From NCBI RefSeq assembly GCF_028583425.1, contig NC_072807.1, positions 33,423,001-33,487,000 on the forward strand: a DNA stretch of 64,000 bases. Reading direction: 5' to 3'. The position numbers and the translations under genes are program-made. The notes under the pieces are model-generated. The model had not been told where the DNA came from. It did no database searches and was given only the letters and a program-made list of their open reading frames with translations. Within the stretch, counting starts at the first letter, position 1. Each line of letters starts with the position of its first letter. Source of the stretch: Eublepharis macularius (Eukaryota > Chordata > Lepidosauria > Squamata > Eublepharidae). Shown here one piece after another: positions 1 to 10,300 of the stretch.

Positions 1-24
1 CAGGATGTAAGCCCAAGAATCCTA
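1..24 (-). other. 5' edge of exon 2 of a further CYP1A copy (gene continues left of the window)
   Basis: Aligning 1-120 with 12232-12350 shows the same sequence in the same orientation. In gene A that stretch is the exon 2 5' UTR, the TTTTAG acceptor and intron 1. By this alignment the acceptor of the left copy is at 25-26 and bases 1-24 are its exon 2 5' UTR. The initiating ATG should lie about 10 bases left of the window. This is seen by paralogy only; no coding sequence of this copy is visible, so whether it is intact is unknown. Confidence 0.75.
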
Positions 25-1559
25 CTAAAATTAAACACAAAAAAAGTTCCAGGAAATATGTTTATCAAGCTTCCATGTCAATACTGGTGCATGAGCAATT
101 CCTATATAATAGTAATGCACATAGACCTACCTTCTACTGAGTCGGATCCATAATCTGATAACGTCAGTCTCTGACCGGCAGCTGCAGAGTCTCAAGCAGA
201 GGTCTTCCAAATCACCTGGGTCCTTTTAAATGCAAATTCTGGGGAATCAACCTGGGACCTTCTGCATGCCAAGAGGATACTCTGTCACTAAGCCACCGCC
301 CCTCCCCTTCCCAATTAATTGAATCTAAAGGTAGACTCATGGGAGAACTCTATGTAGATATGATATTGTTGTATAATACAGCAATGCACCAGGGTTCTGC
401 TACAAGGGTGGCATTGGTGGGGGGGTCACTTCTTCCCCCCATTCCCTTTTTAGAATAAAAATTGCCTCCAAGCTGTGGTTAGCCCCAGTGCACGTAAACA
501 CATGAAACTGCCTTCTACTTAGTATAGACCCTTGGTCTTGTCAAAGTTAGTATTGTCTACTTTGACCAACAACAGCTTTCCAGGGGCTCAGACAGAAATA
601 TTTCATAGCATCTATTGCTTGTTCCATTTAGCTGTATATACTGGGCATTGAACCTGTGGCTTTCCACATGCCCTACCACAGAGACATGTAGCAGAGAAAA
701 GAACTGATCAGTAAACTATCTAAGAGACAAACCAGAGGGGAACTTTCAGTGTTGGTCAATAGCAGTATTCTGTACGGCAACGAGCGTGTGGTTCACACTT
801 TGTCAATCATGATAACGAAACCAGACAAAATAATAAAATGATACATCACAGCTCATCCTGAGTCTGACCCCAAGCCAATAAATACCTCTGTTTTGCAGAT
901 GAAGGAAGAAGCGCAAACTAGACAATGGGACTGCCGCAGCCTGCAATGAATCTGGAACTTTGTCTTCTGCTGGGGGAAGAGATATGCCTTCTCAACAGGC
1001 TCAAGAGGTCATATTATACTCTGCAGCCAGAGGAGTGATCCGCCCCCTCTTCCATGGCCAAGTCCAGGCTAATAATCCAGTAAGAACTGGAAGCAGTCCA
1101 ACAACAACACAAGAATTGCTGGAACTTTGGTGAAATTAGCCCCAAGCAGGATTATTGCTCATCAACTACCTTCCAGGGGTTCCCCCCCAATGTTGCATCA
1201 TTCCTAGAACTAAATGGGATGGACAAGATTTTAAACACGCCATCCCCTCTCTTCTTGCCTGCGTGGTAGTGGTCAGCATGTTGGACTAAGGCCCGGGAGA
1301 CCCGAGTTCAAATCCCCATTCCCATGAAACGCATTGACTGATCTTAGGCCAATTTCTATCTCTCTCCCCCCCTTTCCTGCCACCACCCCCAACCTAATCC
1401 ACTTCACAGGTTTGTTGTAAGGATTAAACGGAACAGAAAAGGCCCAGCTATGTTTCCACACTCCACAGAGGAAGGGCAAGGTGAACAGGCAAGTCAGAGC
1501 GATCGGTTGCCTGATTCCTAAATGCTCAGTTTTGAGCACTTGTGCTTACGTTTGTTTCT

Positions 1560-1775
1560 TTGTTTCATTTATACCTCCCTTTTCTTCTTTGTAGAGACTG
1601 AAAGAGGCGTACAACGTTCTTCCCGTCTCCACTGTGTCTTCACACAACCACCATCCTGTGAGGTAGGTTAGGCTGAGAGTGCGTGAGGTCACCTAGCGAG
1701 TCTCCACGGCAGAGCAGAGATTCAAACCTAGATTTCCCAGAACTCAGTCCAGCACTCTAACCACTATACCACGCA
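1560..1775 (-). repeat. tRNA-derived SINE
   Basis: Read on the minus strand it has a tRNA-like head (A box near 1760, B box GGTTTGAATC near 1725) and the common squamate SINE body (TGAGGTAGGTTAGGCTGAG on the plus strand). The paralogous copy at 15230-15420 plus 16001-16030 is split by a hAT insertion; this copy is unsplit. Confidence 0.6.
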
Positions 1776-1977
1776 CATGCATTCACACACCTCAGAACAA
1801 GCTAAAGAGAGAATTTCTCAACTCTTGTCCCGCCGAAAGTCTTAACATTTTATACTCAACAACATTTTAAAACATTGATTTTCTGAAGCCTATTGGGTTT
1901 TTGATTGTTCAGAAGATGGAGTCCAGAAGATCTGATCTGAAACACTGCTGGCGACTGAGTGCACAGGTCAGCCTCAG

Positions 1978-2030
1978 GTTAAAGATTGTCCAGGTTTGCG
2001 TGAGAAACCGTTTGGCTGAATTTCCCAATG
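1978..2030 (-). promoter_or_regulatory. AhR/ARNT response module core (canonical XRE)
   Basis: Bases 1996-2005 read TTGCGTGAGA, the canonical extended dioxin-response element. The surrounding sequence, from CAGGTTAAAGATTG through the XRE to CGTTTGGC, matches the reverse complement of the module at 34024-34062. It lies in the 5' flank of the left CYP1A copy. AhR binding is inferred from the motif only. Confidence 0.6.
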
Positions 2031-2323
2031 GCCGCTGGAGCCAAACAGGAGGGAAGGGAAGAGACAGAGATCGTGCAATGAGAAGAACGTTTAGAACAGC
2101 TGAAGGAGGGCTTCTAAGAAGAAAGGGGCTATGGCTCAGTGGGAGAGACCCTGCTTTGTGTTTACAAGGTTGCAGGTTTAATTCTTGGCATCCCCACCTC
2201 TAAAAAGAGGACCTTCAGTGAAAGATGTTGGAAAGTTTTTTCTGTTCCCTGGCTTTCCAGCTGGAATGGAGAAAACTGAGGTGTTGAACTAGTTTTTGTT
2301 TATATGGGAGCTTCATAACTGAA

Positions 2324-2577
2324 ATGAAAAAGAGTCCAGTAGCACCTTTAAGACTAATGAACTTTATTGTAGCATAAGCTTTTGAGAATCACAGTTCTAT
2401 GGTTGTTGGGGGTTTTCCGGGCTGTGAGCTTCAATCACAGTTCTCTTTGTCAGATGCAGGAGAACTGTGATTCTCAAAAGCTTATGCTACAATAAAGTTC
2501 ATTAGTCTTAAAGGTGCTACTGGACTCTTTTTGATTTTGCTACTACAGACTAACATGGCTAACTCTTCTGCATCTAT
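2324..2577. repeat. Foldback interspersed repeat (GAGTCCAGTAGCACC family)
   Basis: Two inverted halves: AGAGTCCAGTAGCACCTTTA with AGCATAAGCTTTTGAGAA on the left, and the reverse complement ending GGTGCTACTGGACTCTTT on the right. A tail reading CAGACTAACATGGCTAACTC follows. Many copies or pieces occur in the window (28995, 34440, 37905, 40934, 46007, 56303, 58238). Confidence 0.65.
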
Positions 2578-2818
2578 AACTGAAATGGTCTTGTATAAGG
2601 AAGCTTCATACGTGCCAGAATATGGGAGTCTTGTGTAAGGAAGGAACCTTGTATTAGGAAGATTTCATAGGTGCAAGAATTTGGGAACTATTGAAAAGGG
2701 AGTAATCCAAAAAGGTTGTGAAGGTGTTCTATTTTATTTTATTTCTTACATGATTTTTTTAAAAACATGTAAGCAAACAAGCCAGAGGAAGGTCTCTATG
2801 CTGAGGACTGTAGTCTGA

Positions 2819-3019
2819 GAGCCAAGCTACAAGTGACGCCTGACACAGGTTGACACTTGTCAGCTTCCCTCAAGTTTTGATGGGAAATGTAGGTGACCTG
2901 GTTTTACAGCTTGGCTCTCCATTACAGCTGCAAGACCAGGATGCCTACATTTCCCATCAAAACTTGAGGGAAGCTGACAAGTGTCCAACCTGTGTCAGGC
3001 GTCACTTGTAGCTTGGCTC
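2819..3019. mobile_element. Palindromic MITE, Harbinger-like (TGA target duplication)
   Basis: It starts GAGCCAAGCTACAAGTGACG and ends with the near-perfect inverse GTAGCTTGGCTC. TGA flanks it at 2816-2818 and 3020-3022. A paralogous sequence without the element is at about 18452-18465 (GGGACTGTAGTCT then AAAATTTTACC). A relative at 53539-53772 also has TGA on both sides. A 3-bp TNA duplication is typical of PIF/Harbinger; the superfamily call rests on that alone. Confidence 0.65.
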
Positions 3020-3429
3020 TGAAATTTCTCCAGTAGGAGAACCAGCAAAGGTGAGGACAGGAACCAGGGGTTGGTTCTGCTTAGCTTTTCTGCTGATGAA
3101 AAAGGGAGGAAGGTTTCGTCTAATCCCACCCCCCTCCAGGCTATGCTTGGGGGATCAGAGATCTGCATGGACAAATGGGTTTTGGAATGTAGTACATGCA
3201 AGACCGATAGGAAAAGCTGACCGGATCCAACTCAGGGAGAGGAAAGATTAAGGGGCGAATGAGTGTCACTTACTTTTGTCATGCAACTGAAATTCCACAC
3301 AAATGGATATCAGAATTACTTTCCTCATCTCACCGTTAACTTTTGTTTTATCGCTGGCGAGAACGTTGACACTTCTGAGATAGCCAAATCAAGCAGAAAT
3401 AACTTTTAATGTCTGTCTTTGCCCCAAGC

Positions 3430-3475
3430 ACAGGTTAACCATTGCCCAGGTTCGCGTGCAAAGCAGAAGCTGGCC
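3430..3475 (-). promoter_or_regulatory. Degenerate copy of the AhR response module
   Basis: CACAGGTTAACCATTGCCCAGG followed by TTCGCGTGCAAAGC parallels the module at 1978-2030. It keeps an XRE core TCGCGTG at 3452-3458 but lacks the GAGA extension. The same sequence is in copy 2 at 16560-16605. Function is inference. Confidence 0.4.
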
Positions 3476-3897
3476 CAGTGTCCTCCAGAGCAAACAGAGA
3501 GGTGAGACGAGGGTGAGAGGCCAGGGGAGTCCATTCATCTGGAGAGCAAGTTTAAGGAACAGCAGCATCTTAAAGACCAACTTGATTTCTAGGGTATGAG
3601 CTTTCGAGAGTCAAAACTCCCTTGATCAAAGCCAGAACGATGCCAAGGGATGACCTGTTAGTTACAAGATAGGCCCAAACAGAACAACAACAAAACACCA
3701 CTGGTCATCACATACAGTTCCCAGATCAAACCAGTTCATCATTAATGACCTGCAACCTATGCTGGACATGGATAATCCTCTCTCACAGGTGTTAGGAGGC
3801 AAAACTTTTCTTGCCCCCAACCTTCAACTCCTTACTCACAACAATGCATTTCCCAACATCGCCATGAACTCTCGGACAAGATCCTGCAACAAACCAG

Positions 3898-4089
3898 GGC
3901 CATTTCCACACGGCTTACCTTCCCTTGGAACGACCCAGAACATTGTGCAAAAACCGCGGAAGATCGTGTTTTCTCGCACGAGATTTGGGCGATGTTGCGC
4001 AAATCTCGTGCGAGAAAACGCGATCTTCCATGGGTTTTGCACAATGTTCCGGATCATTCCAAGGGAAGGTAAGCTGTGTGGAAACGGCC
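3898..4089. mobile_element. Palindromic MITE, GGCC-TTTCC ends, 3-bp target duplication
   Basis: Ends GGCCATTTCCACACGGCTTACC and the inverse ...GTGTGGAAACGGCC, with CAG on each side (3895-3897, 4090-4092). The inner part is a long hairpin around 3960-4030. A second copy at 32032-32243 is flanked by ATG on both sides. It is non-coding, and the short open frames across it only reflect the palindrome. Confidence 0.55.
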
Positions 4090-4663
4090 CAGGTTAACTC
4101 TGCCCCCATATTCACTCCGGTAAATAATCAATGGAAAATTCTTTTAGTCCATATGAGTTTCCACCAGCTTCAAAGGAATTTCAATGAGCTTCAATAAACA
4201 TTTTCAATATGATACCCAGTTGTTGTTGTTCCGTTTATTTGCAAATTGCTGGACTTGCCAAGCAAGGTTCAATTTTTCAAAGTGTCATCTTCCTGCCCCT
4301 TAATTCTCTTGGGTAACAGCAGATTCCAAAATTGGGCAAATGTTTATTGAAGCTCACTGAAATTCCTTTGAAGCTGATGGAAGCTCATATGGACTAAAAG
4401 AATTTTCCATTGATTATTTACCGGACTGAATGACAAATTATATGGAGAAGAGTTTGTATGGAATTAAGTGAATATGGTCGATACTGTGTATATAATATTC
4501 ATTGATATGCTGATGCATTGTAATGATTGTATTTAATCATATAGAGCACTTAATATTTTGAATATATTGGATTCACTTTTGTATGAGAGAGAGCTTTTTG
4601 TTCTTTATTCTAATTGGGTTGCTCTCCCTTTAAGAAGCCTCTTTGCTTAGCAGTTCCAACAAC

Positions 4664-5024
4664 CAGGGCTCATTTCAAGGGGGAACATGCAGGAATGCAG
4701 TTCCAGTAGTTCCCCAAAGAGGTCATATATCAGGTGGCCCCGCCCACCTGACTCTTGGCCATTTTGGGCCCATTTCAGCCTGGATTGGGACTGAAACGGT
4801 CTGGATCGGGCCTCTGACGGGTGGTGGATCACTCTCCCACTCAGCAGCGGCCCAATCCTGACCATTTTGGGCACCTTTTTGGCCATTTAGGTGATGGGTG
4901 ATGTCAGGGGATGTGGCATATGCAAATCAGTTATGCTAATGACACACTTCCGGTGATGGCAAGGGGCGTGGCATATGCTAATGAGTTATGCTAATGAGTT
5001 CCTCCAGCTACGAAATGACCTCTG
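4664..5024. mobile_element. hAT-type MITE (CAGGGCTCATTT family)
   Basis: It starts CAGGGCTCATTTCAAGG and ends GAAATGACCTCTG. A perfect 8-bp duplication CCAACAAC lies at 4656-4663 and 5025-5032. The same family is at 52657-53097 in the opposite orientation, with its own 8-bp duplication. It contains no open frame for a transposase. Confidence 0.7.
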
Positions 5025-7018
5025 CCAACAACACAATCACTGGACCTAACAACACCAGCTGTACCATCTCAGGCTTATTCACTTGTTCATCTTCCAGCTC
5101 TCTATATTGGACGAACAGGTAAGTTCCTTTGCAACAGGAAAAATGGACATAAATCTGATATCAAAAATCACAACATTCCAAAACCAGGGGAAGAACATTT
5201 TAATCTTCCAGGATGTTCCATCGCTGACCAAAGAGTAGCAGTTCTCAAGCAGAGAAAATCCCAAGGAAAATTACAGTTCCTGAAATTGGGTATATTTGCA
5301 AATTTGGAACAGTGGATCCCCCAGGGTTGAATCAGGAGGTCAAAGGATTTTCCTTGCATTACAGATGTGAATTTTCTTCACTTAGCGCCCATGCTCTATC
5401 AAGCTAATCACAGCATGTATTATAGCTAGCTTCCTGACACTCTAATTGGTAATACCCCTCCCACTCTCTGTCTGGATTATAAAGTAGTAGTAGAGAGCAT
5501 CCCCAAATCATGTCTGGAGGGATTTTCCTGGCAAGAGACTAACAAGAGGTGGTTTGCTATTGCCTGCCTCTGTGACCCTGGTCTTCACGGGAGGTCTCCA
5601 ATCCAATTACTAACCAAAGCTGACCCTGCTTAGCTTCCGAGATCTGATGAGATCAGGCTCTCCTAGGCTTTCTTGGTCAGGGCAGGTTATATAGATTCCT
5701 AACTTTTTTCCATTCCTTGTATCTGATGAAGGGAGCTTTGACTTTCGAAAGCTCATATCCTAGAAATCTAGTTGGTCTTTAAGGTACTATTGGACTCAAT
5801 TTTTCCTCTTCTACTGCAGACCAGCACAGGTACGAAACTACGTTCGTTTGGAGAATTGCCACTTTCTGCAATGTGGTTTGTGGAGATGCAATTTGACAAG
5901 GGAGCCTGTATACCCCGATGAACTCAGGAAAAAGAGGGTGGCTTGGGAGAAGGCTGTTGGGTTATTAGCAGCTTGAGCTTCATCTCCACAGCCATCACAA
6001 TGGAGCAGAACCCAATGAGAACACACAAATGTCAGAATTAGGGTTGCCAACTCTGGTTTGTGAAATTCCTGGAGATTGGGGCACTCCCTGCGGAGGGACT
6101 TCTTTCTTCTACACTCTATGGTATACCATAGTCTGTCCCTCGAAGGTGCTATTTTCCCCAGAGGAATTCATCTCCATAGTCTGCAAATCACTTGTAATTC
6201 TGGAAGATCTCCAGACCTCACATGGAGGTGCCCAGCAATGCTGACCCACCAGGCCTGGAACTGAATCACACACTCTGCTGCAGTCCTTAATTTGCAAAAC
6301 AAAGGACACAGAATTTTCACCATAGAAAATCTGAAATCTGGAGCTATGCAGCTGCCCCGATAGAATCATGGATGATACTGGCTTTATGTTTGTACTGGAA
6401 GTGCTATGTGTTATTCCAGTCTTGAGTCATGCTGTGGCCTTAAGCTAAAGGTAAGTCCCCTGTGCAAGCACCAAGTCATTACTGACCCATGGGGGGACAT
6501 CGCATCACAACGTTTTCTTGGCAGACTTTTTACAGGGTGGTTTGCCATTGCCTTCCCCAGTCATCTACACTTTACCCCCAGGAAACTGGCTACTCATTTT
6601 ACCGACCTCGGAAGAATGGGAGGCTGAGTCAACCTTGAGCCAGTTACCTGAATCCGCCTTCCGCCAGGATCAAACTCAGGTCATGAGCAGAGCTTGGACT
6701 GCAGTACTGCAGCTTACCACTCTGGCCTTATGTCAGAAAAAAGACCCTACCAGCCAGTAAAAATGAAACTCTACTTGCCCAACGGAGCACAACTTCAGTA
6801 ACGGACTGTGTAATTCAGTGAAGGAATTGCGTAGTGTTTGTGATTCCGTTTGAATTGTAGATTCTACCACAATTTTACAAACTTCTAAGAGGGTGGGGAA
6901 AAGCAAACATTAGCTTTGATTTCATCATGAATTTATTTCTTCCATGTATATAGCATGTTTTCAACTTCTTTAAACAAATTGATAAGGCCGTTCAAAATCA
7001 TTATTTACAAAATACAAA
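5025..7018. other. Intergenic region 3' of gene A, partly duplicated
   Basis: Parts match other sites in the array: 5200-5410 matches 16930-17130 (upstream of remnant B's exon 7), and 6050-7060 matches 19140-20167 plus 23430-23470. No gene was recognised. On the minus strand a candidate AATAAA poly(A) signal for gene A lies at 7024-7019, about 310 bases past its stop codon. Confidence 0.6.
5518..5687 (-). repeat. 5S rRNA-derived SINE
   Basis: On the minus strand it contains the 5S rRNA internal-promoter segment (GATCTCATCAGATCTCGGAA, then GCTAAGCAGGGTCAG and GGATTGGAGACC), then a tail ending GCAATAGCAAACCACCTCTT. That order is the 5S SINE (SINE3-type) layout known in squamates. Further copies are at 7750 and 17835. 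Confidence 0.65.
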
Positions 7019-7334
7019 TTTATTCTAGACTACCAAATACATTAATTTGTCCTTAAAATCCAAAGTGGATGTGAACAGAGACAGCAAGGGCATCAAAGAA
7101 CTGGTATTCCAACACCAGGCCAAATTAGAGTGACATTAAAATGAGTTAGCTTTTCATTAAAATGGTATTATATTTTCAAGAGATCCAACTACTAAGAAAG
7201 CGTAGAATGGCGCTGTTAAGCAAAGTTCAATAGTACTGGTTGCATTTAGAATACAGTTGTAAACTAGCCCTAATCCTAAACATGTGGTAGACATGTCAAA
7301 ACATCCTTTTTGCTCAGCAAGAAGTCCTCACAGT

Positions 7335-10300
7335 TCACTCGGCAGTCCTCTTTGGAGAACGCTTGGTCACTTGGAAGTGCTCACATCTCGGGAGCTTCAT
7401 TACGAGCCCGTAACGAGGCGTCATGTCCACTTTGACCCCATCCTGGACCGTGAACTGGAGTTCTTGTAGCAAAATGGTCAAGAAAAGGAAGACCTCCCAT
7501 CGGGCAATCGTCTCCCCAATGCATCTCCTCTTCCCCAAACCAAAAACCAGCACCTTCTCTGTCTCGTCTTTGTTGATTTCTTTCCCACCAGCAGTAAGGA
7601 AACGCTCTGGTTTGAAGACAAAAGGATCCTTCCAAAGATCCCTGGAAAACAAGCACATTTTTAAAGCCCTGCTTCTTTGAAGACATTTGTTTCAAAGCCT
7701 GGCAAATTTTTGACTATATTTGGTGGTGGAATGTACTGTCAAATCAAAGCCTACTTATGGCCACCCCTGGTAGGGTTTTCATGGCAAGAGACTAACAGAG
7801 GTGGTTTGCCATCGCCTGCCTCTGCAACCCTGGTCTTCATTGGAGGTCTCCCATCCAATTAATAACCAACGCTGACCCTGCTTAGCTTCCAAGATCTGAC
7901 GAGATCAGGCTCATCTGGGCTATCCAGAACAAAGAAGAATGAATAAAATTTGAAAAGATGCTCCACAGTTAAGGGTACTTTAGTTTAGAGAGGTGTAGTT
8001 CAGGGAATACTGTGAACATCACTCCCAGAACATTTTCTGTAAAAAGATTTTGACATACTCACTTATCATGGTTTACTTGCCACTGGTTGACAAAGACGCA
8101 AGTATCCTTTGGGATATAGTAGCCGTTCAAGGCAGTGTCTCTGGTTGTGCTGGAAACAGAAAACGAAATTTGCTTGTTTTAAATGACAGTGGTTAAGTGG
8201 ATTGTGAGTTAATAGTATTAATGTTGGACTAGGATGCTGTTTTGATGAAACAGAAGAAGGGAAATCCAGGCAGGATATAAATACACTGACGAAAATAAAT
8301 AGTCCAAATGGTTACAGGATGGGATCCTAATTTTTTAGAGTCTGTGTTTCTGAAGGAGAAGGAGCTACATTTGTCCAATGGAGGGAATGGGAAAGTGCAT
8401 GTATCTGCTGAAACAACAGTTTGTCTATTTATTATTTGTTAATTCTTTTTATACTCTTTCGACCCAGTGGAGATCCAAAGCAGTTAACATATTTTTCCTC
8501 CCCTCCATTATATCCTCACAACAACCTTGTGAGATAGGCTAAGCTGAGAGAGTGTGACTGTCCATGGCAGAGTGGGGATTCGAACCTAGATCTCCCAGAT
8601 CCTAGACTGACACTCTTACCACTACATCACACCGGCAACCTCAAAGATACAAAAATAGAGTTGGTGCACAAACTCTCTTTCTCTCTCTGCTGAGTAGCAG
8701 TTCAGGTATAGCACTGGAATGTTCTTTGTTTGCATATGTGTAAATAAAATTAATATTACAAAAATACCATAAATCTCCAGGATTCTTACAAACAGAACCT
8801 TAAACTGATAGCTGCGTCCCAAGAACATCTCACCCCTCACGAAAATATGGAAAATATAACACCCACAAAGGGACTGTGGGAGTGGGAAATGAGGAAGAAA
8901 GAGATGAGGGATAGGGAAATGTAGGGGCTGTGAATATATATAAAACCTTCAGCACCATGTTCCAGAGATACAAGAAAGACATAACTTTGGAGACATGCCT
9001 GAGATGCAAAATTTGCTCAGTGGCCACTTTCAAATATGTGAGATTTACCAGTGGGGGATAGTGAAAGGTATGAAGGAGGAGTGTCTGAACGTTTCTTGGA
9101 TAAAGGCTTCCGTATAAGGCAGCAGGGGCCGATCCGAGAGCCTCGGCTTCCTCTCGCTGCCAATGGTTTCATCTGTGGGTCAGACGAGAGAGAAAGAAAT
9201 TGGAATCACCAGCTTCCAAGAAAGAGATGTAAATGCTTGCCAAAATCTGGATGTACCTATTTCTTGTTGAATCTTTTTCTGCATTTCGGGATAAACGACA
9301 AGGTACGTGAGACACCTGGACAAGGCGGTGGTTACTGTGTCAAAACCTGTAGAAACACCGAAAGGGCAGTTTTAGGGAGAGGAAGAGGTGCTGTCAGAAA
9401 GCCTTGTAACATATTTTCTGCACAGTCCTTCAAAGTTATCTTGTACACAATCACACCTTTCGTGTATCTGGCTCAGAACTCTCTTCTACGGCAGGTCCTC
9501 CAAGTTTTCCCCCTACACTTGCTACCTAAGATTCTCAAAATAGAGATGTCAGGACGCAGGACTCGAATTTTGTCTGAAAATATTCAAGGATATATCTGAA
9601 AAAGCATCACAGCAGAGAGAGCCAAGCTACAAGTGATGCCTGACACGAGTTGGACACTTGTCAGCTTCCCTCAAGTTTTGATGAGAAATGTAGGCATCCT
9701 GGTCTTGCAGCTTGGCTGTCCATTTAATTATTTAATTTATTTATTTATTAGATTAGATTTTTAGTCCATCCTCCTCACTAAGCAGGCTCAGGGCAGAGTA
9801 CAACATTTAAATTTACATAAATAACAGTTAAAAACAGATAAAACATTATATAAATAACATTAAAACAACTTTATATAATACAGCTTCTCTTCAGATGGCA
9901 ATGATAAAATACTGCTTTTCAAGCCCTGACTCATATGTAGGGTGGTGGACAGATCTTTAGTGTAGCCAGTGGGGGCCCAACCTAGCCTCCACCATATGCC
10001 TGGCGGAAAGATAACAAATCCCACTGGGCCCTGGTTTCCTCAGACAGAGAGTTCCACCAGGTTGGTGCCAGGACCAAAGAGGTCCTGGCTCTGGTCGAGG
10101 CCAGGCAGGCCTCCCTTGGGCCAGGGACCTCCAACAGTTGTTTATTTGCTGAACGGAGCATCCTCTGGGGTACATATGGGGAGAGGCGGTCCTGCAGATA
10201 TGCTGAGCTTTATAGGTCAACTTTATACCACACAGGGCTTTATAGGTCAACATCAAAACCTTGTACCGGACCCGGTACTCAAGTGGTAACCAGTGCAGCT

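Larger units (their letters stand above)
25..3733 (-). other. 5' flank and intron 1 block of the left CYP1A copy (paralogous block, copy 1)
   Basis: This block matches 12256-16862 in order and orientation. Identity is about 88-90% near 700-950 and about 98% at 3410-3733, the last 174 bases or so being identical. Intron 1, the non-coding exon 1 and the promoter of the left copy should be inside it, but I could not place the exon or a convincing TATA box. It also holds a reverse-oriented tRNA-like SINE piece near 190-300 shared with copy 2 (12440-12560), so that insertion predates the duplication. Confidence 0.7.

Noticed and set aside
1672-1682. GTGCGTGAGG as an XRE
   Set aside because: It lies in a dispersed SINE body and misses the final A of the consensus.
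3759-4115. Several overlapping open frames with similar peptides on both strands
   Set aside because: They are produced by the palindromic MITE at 3898-4089.
7750-7925. Possible 5S rRNA gene
   Set aside because: Only the internal part of 5S rRNA is present and it continues into a SINE tail; it is a 5S-derived SINE.
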